Source: Dipteris shenzhenensis
Lineage: Eukaryota > Polypodiophyta > Polypodiopsida > Gleicheniales
Assembly (NCBI GenBank): GCA_047967505.1
Contig: CM106538.1
Strand: one strand, 5' to 3'
Length of the DNA: 64,000 nt
Part shown: one piece after another, positions 59,560 through 64,000 of the stretch
How positions within the stretch are numbered: position 1 is the first letter of the stretch
Layout: each line of letters begins with the position of its first letter
Program-made: the position numbers and the translations under genes
The notes under the pieces: generated by a model
Seen by the model: the letters and a program-made list of their open reading frames with translations, nothing else
Told to the model about the DNA's origin: nothing
The model's database searches: none

Positions 59560-60162
59560 CAGTAAGAGGGAGAGAGTAGTAAGGAAGAGGGAGGAGGAAA
59601 AGAAGATGAGGGAAAGAGGAAGAGGAGGAGGAGAGTAGAGCGACGGGTGTAGAAGGGAGGGAAGGAGCTGCTGCAGAAGGGAGGAGGAGGGGAGAGATGC
59701 TACAGAAGGGAGGAGGAGGGGAGAGATTCTATAGGAGGGAGGAGCAAAGGAGAGGGAGCCTGAGCGGCTGGAGAAGGAGGGAAGAGGAAGGAGGGAGGAG
59801 GAGCCAGAAGGAGGAGGAGGGGGGAGAGAGAGGAGGGAGGAGGAGGAGCAAGATAGAGGAGGGGAGAGATGCTACAGGAGGGAGGAGGAGGGGAGAGATT
59901 CTGCAGGAGGGAGGAGCAGAGGAGAGGGAGCCTGGGTGGTTGGAGAAGGAGGGGAGAGGAAGGAGGGAGGAGGAGCCAGAAGGAGGAGGAGGAGGGGAGA
60001 GGGAGGAGGGCGGAGGAGGAGCAAGATGGAGGAGGGGAGAGGAGGAGGGAGGGGGAGGGACGGAGAGGGAGAGGGAGGAGGAGGGAGGGAGGGAGGGAGG
60101 AGGGAGGGAGAGAGAGGGAGGGAGGGAGGGAGGGAGAGAGAGAGAGGGAGGGAGGGAGATTC
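59560..60162. repeat. Purine-rich tract with 172-bp duplication
   Basis: About 600 bp almost free of pyrimidines on the plus strand, mostly GGA and GGGA units. GAGAGATGCTACAG occurs at 59692 and 59864, so a 172-bp unit is duplicated. The long frames on both strands here are composition artefacts. Confidence 0.9.
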
Positions 60163-60183
60163 GAAATTTGAAATTCAAATTTC
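60163..60183. repeat. 21-nt palindrome at the end of the purine tract
   Basis: GAAATTTGAA and TTCAAATTTC are perfect reverse complements around one central A. Confidence 0.95.
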
Positions 60184-60362
60184 AAAAAGTGGCCCCCTCC
60201 CCTCATTGATTGGGAAAGAGGTGGGCTCAAATGTGGGCTTAACCCACCTAGAATGGGCTGGTTAGGCCTCTTTGGGACCCTCCAAGCCCCTTGCATTAGC
60301 CCACTAAGCATTCCCTAATCCATTCCTTATGAGGCCCTTTTGAGAACCCAATTCTCCCCTAA

Positions 60363-60701
60363 TGCACGGTCGGTGTCAACATGGAGCATATGGATTTGCT
60401 CCTTGCGGCTTTGCAATAAGGAGATGTGCGAGTAGAATGGGATAGACAAATCGCACGCTGGAAAGAGGTAGTGGTTTCGTTGGCATGTCGGGTTTTTATT
60501 TTACACCAACATTGACCAGATGCAGATGGTGAGAGTGCTCTCAACGGAAGCAAGAATGGAAGAAGGAGAGAGAGGAGACAGAGAGCCACACAAGTTTTGG
60601 TGGGTGCAGAACCACCCTAATCTTCTTTTTCATTCATTTATATATGTGTTTGAGTATTGTACATAACTGGGGTAAAGGCACAGTGACCTTTAACCCCCAC
60701 A
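60363..60701 (-). repeat. 3' LTR of the Copia element
   Basis: A 339-bp LTR with TG...CA ends: on the minus strand it starts TGTGGGGGTTAAAGG after polypurine AAGTGGGAGGT and ends CACCGACCGTGCA. A TATATAAATG motif lies at about 60645-60636. The 5' LTR is outside the window. Confidence 0.75.
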
Positions 60702-60768
60702 ACCTCCCACTTAAAGGACAATGTGCCTTTAAGGGAGAACAACCAGTGAGCATACTATCCAATGCCCA

Positions 60769-62690
60769 TCAATACACGCGACAATATTCAAACCGCTGAC
60801 TAGGTAGACTCTTCGTCAGCATATCTGCAGGGTTATCATCTGTATGAACCTTGACAAGCTCTATGCGCTTGTCCTCAAGTACCTCCCTGATGAAATGGTA
60901 CCTAACCTCAATGTGTTTGGTCTTTGCATGAAAGACCGGATTCCGTGCTAGCTGAATAGCACTCATGGAATCACTATGCAATGTCGGTACACCTGTATGA
61001 ATCCCCAAATCTCCCACTAGCCGATCAAGCCATATAGCCTCCTTGCAACCCTCTGTGGCTGCAACATACTTAGCCTCTGTGGTAGACAAAGCAATGCACT
61101 TCTGTGCACGAGACATCCACGACACTGCACCACCTGCAAAGGTGAACACATAACCAGAAGTGGATCTCCTACTATCCACATGCCCTGCATAGTCTGAATC
61201 TGTGTACCCAAGTACACGCATGTCTCCTTTACCAAAGCAAATGCACATCTCCTTGGTACCCTTCATGTACCTCATGATGCACTTAACTGCCTCCCAATGC
61301 CTCTTTCCTGGATTAGCCATATACCTGCTAACAACTCCCACTGCAAATGCAATGTCTGGTTCTAGTAGCTATCATAGCATACATAAGACTCCCAACCGCT
61401 GATGCATAAGGAACCTTAGCCATCATGGCCCTCTCCTCTTCTGATTTGGGACTATCTGTATGACTCACTTTCACATATGGAGGCAATGGAGTACTCATTG
61501 CCTTCCCCCCCTCCATATTGAAACGCTACAATACTTTTGTAACATCCTCTTTTTGTGAAAGCCAAAGGAGTTTCCTACTCCGATCACGCGTGATGCGCAT
61601 ACCAAGAATATGACCTGCAAGTCCCAAATCCTTCATATCAAAGGCCTCATGCAACTTGGCCTTTAATGCATCTAGCTCATAAGTATTCTTGCTAGCCAAT
61701 AGCATATCATCCACATATAGTGCCAAGATTATCAGGCTATTATCCTTAGCCCTTTTAGTGTAGAGGCAGTGATCAATTTCACTCCTTCTAAAACCCTAAG
61801 ACCGAATGAAAGCATCAAACTTCCGATACCATTCTCTAGGTGCTTGCTTAAGACCATAGAGACTCTTCTTTAGTTTGCAAACTAAATGCTCTTTGCCCTT
61901 TTCTTCAAAGCCTTCCGGCTGCACCATGTAAATTTCCTCATGCAAATCCCCATGCAAGAAAGCTGTCTTGACATCCATTTGCATAAGCTCCATATCCTCT
62001 GATGCCACTAGTCCAAGCATGCGTCTAAGTGTGGTCATCTTCACAACCGGAGAGAATATCTCATCAAAGTCCACACCCTTCTCTTGCTTGAACCCTTTAG
62101 CAACCAAACGGGCCTTGTACCTAGGCACATCATCACCTGTGACCTTCATTTTGTAGACCCATTTACATGGCAATGCTTTCTTTCCATGTGGCAAAGAAAC
62201 CAAGTCCCAAGTCTTATTCTTCATAAGTGAACTCATCTCTGATTGCATAGCATACTCCCACTTGCGTTGATCCTCACGCATCATAGCCTCTCTGTAGCAA
62301 GAAGGCTCCCCGCAATCAGTAAGCATCACATAGTCTACCCCTGGAACAAACCTATCAGGTGGTCTAGACACTCTAGATGATCTTCTCAAGGGCATTTTAG
62401 CTTGCTGTCCCACTTGCATATCAGCCACATTTGGCTCATCATTTCCACCAATAGATGATCCATCATCTACCCTTGATTGTATACCTGTGTGGGAGTACTT
62501 GGTGGTACCATTTCTTGCACATTTGGTGCATGGACAGCTTGCTGTCTATCAACATAGGCAGGTGGATTCACATCCTGGAAAGTGATTCTCCTCATTTCCA
62601 CATCCCTCATAGGTGCCTTATGCATCTTCTTCTCATTGAAGACCACATCATGGCTGCGTATGATCTTCTTCTCATTGAAGACCACATCAT
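60769..62690 (-). pseudogene. Copia pol, reverse transcriptase and RNase H only
   Basis: Minus frames read NEKKMHKAPMRDVEMRR (62640-62590), RVSRPPDRFVPGVDYVML, WEYAMQSEMSSLMKNKTWDL, LKQAPREWYRKFDAF, then ALYVDDMLLASK (catalytic YVDD), GVVSRYMANPGKRHWEAV, GYTDSDYAGHVDSRRSTSGY, TKHIEVRYHFIREVLE and NPADMLTKSLP. In-frame stops occur near 61796 and 61525 and a frameshift near 61340. Protease and integrase are absent: the sequence passes from the gag zinc knuckle to the post-integrase hinge at about 62690. Confidence 0.9.
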
Positions 62691-63445
62691 GGCCCCAATT
62701 TGCAATCCTTTTTCATATGGCCCTTCTTGCCACAGTGGTAACACTCAATGTTTTGTGCCCTGGATTTGCTACGAGACTTCCCTCTTTCTTGGGACTTCCC
62801 CCTGAATTGTGATCTACCCCTTTGCACATTTAAGGCTGCATCCTGCTTGTTGCCATCCATAGACTTCCGTCTAATCCCCTCGGCCAACAAGCTACCCACA
62901 ACATCATCAAATTTCAGTACTCCACTAGGTGCAGAGTTACTGACAGCTGTACAAAAGGTATCCCATGAGGATGGCAATGAACATAAGAGAAGTATTGCCT
63001 TAGTCTCCGCATCAAAATTCATCTTCTGAGCCTGAAGCTGGCTGAAAATAATATTGAATTCATTCAAGTGAGAAGCAATGGAGACCCCTTCCTTCATCTG
63101 CAGCTCAAACAACCTCTTCATGAGGTAAACTTTATTAGAGGCAGTTTCCTTCTCATAAGTGGCACACAGTTTCTTCCACAAATCTTCCGTAGTCTGCTCA
63201 TTTACTACTGTGAAATAAACTGACTCTGCAAGATGAAGTCTAATAGTAGACGTTGCTAATGCATCCAACTCATTCCAATCATCCTCAGATATATCCGCAG
63301 GCTTAGCTTCAATCCCTGCCAAGGGTTTAATCTGCTTCTTTTGAATAAGCACATCCCTTATTTGTTCTTTCCATAAAGAAAAGTTTGTCCCATCAAACTT
63401 TTTAATGCTGAAAAACTCCTTTTCAGACATGGAAGAGGATGCCAT
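62690..63445 (-). CDS. Copia gag polyprotein (element CDS)
   Basis: Open from ATG 63445 through KKFDGTNFSLWKEQIRDVL, the LAESVYFTVVNEQTTEDLWK and ASNKVYLMKRLFELQMKEG stretches of the UBN2 domain, to the CCHC knuckle CYHCGKKGHMKKDC at about 62735-62700. It has no internal stops, so it is younger or better preserved than other elements here. An upstream in-frame ATG at 63469 would add eight residues. Gag coats the element RNA in the particle. Confidence 0.85.
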
Positions 63446-63469
63446 GATGCAAATAAAGCAAAATCCCAA

Positions 63470-64000
63470 ATGCTAGTGCCTGCAAGAGAGAATCACACCA
63501 AATACCAGGTGCACCCAAATGTGTATGCCACAATAGAGTGGAATGTCACAAAAAACTCAAAGCTCAAAGCATCAAAAGATGCATTCGACTCATGTGCATA
63601 TACTATGCATCCATATGAGCAAATCTGGCCCAAAAGAAAATGCCAATAAGTGCCAAATGACTCAAGCATAAACACCGTCCACTGGCATATGCATCAATTA
63701 TATCTCATCCAAGAGAGCATAGCACTATCAGTGCATCACCAATAATGTGTCAAAGCTGTCTCTCAGCATAAAATAGCATCCATGTCAAAGCGTCCATAAA
63801 AAAATAGCATCCCACAAGGCAATTTGGGCCTATCAGTGCATCCAACAAGGACCGCAATGCATCCAAATGGCCTATAAACCCCAATGCATACCACGAATGA
63901 GGGCACACTGCTCAAACTGCAACCAGAGTGATCTGCATAAGGTATGCTCAAGAAATCATAGTCCCACAGTAATGACCGCTACTGAAAATAGAACCTGAGA
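63470..64000 (-). mobile_element. Copia leader region
   Basis: Sequence between gag and the expected 5' LTR, which lies beyond the window. No primer site was found inside the window. Confidence 0.4.

Noticed and set aside
59697-60311. Frames up to 203 codons on both strands, Glu/Gly/Arg-rich or Ser/Pro/Leu-rich
   Set aside because: They result from the purine-only tract, which lacks stop codons in several frames.
1-64000. CRISPR arrays, rRNA or tRNA genes
   Set aside because: Repeats seen are microsatellites, minisatellites and transposons; no cloverleaf or rRNA sequence was recognised by eye, though a tRNA scan was not possible.

Overview
The window is nuclear DNA from a land plant with a large, retrotransposon-rich genome. 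One host gene can be read in full: CHLD, the D subunit of plastid Mg-chelatase, on the minus strand. It has 15 exons between 46657 and 4964 (41.7 kb). All splice junctions are GT-AG, and the exons join into a 750-codon frame without an internal stop. Introns range from 83 bp to 14.4 kb, so only about 5% of the gene is coding. A fern or a gymnosperm fits this architecture best; the species is inference.

Layout: 1-900 is the 3' end of a Copia element with its LTR. 900-4960 is unannotated sequence with small tandem duplications and a decayed Gypsy RT trace. 4964-46657 is CHLD. The large introns are filled with transposon debris. Intron 13 (5389-7220) and intron 12 (7383-16372) hold LINE remnants, mostly on the opposite strand to the gene, and one solo LTR. 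Intron 6 (18715-22166) holds the 5' end of a Copia element. Intron 5 (22260-28576) holds two 5'-truncated L1-like elements with zf-RVT-type fingers. Intron 3 (29134-43525) holds a LINE, a non-autonomous LTR element with three LTRs, a broken Copia element, and a LINE inserted into a LINE. Intron 2 (43611-46144) holds a Copia-type LTR with a primer site.

Upstream of CHLD (46658-64000) there is a short unplaced reading frame, AT-rich sequence, a decayed Gypsy pol joined to a CACTA (TNP2) transposase fragment, a plus-strand Gypsy integrase fragment, a Copia RNase H end with LTR, a 600-bp purine-only-type tract, and a Copia element that has lost protease and integrase.

The most interesting non-gene signal is a family of LINEs whose 3' ends share a short hairpin with a compensatory base-pair change, a second small hairpin and a pyrimidine microsatellite tail. 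Several nested insertions can be resolved to the base by target-site duplications or by comparison with an empty copy. No tRNA, rRNA or CRISPR array was seen. No clear novel protein system was found; two short unassigned frames (47412-47730 and 58994-59230) are listed as unknown.
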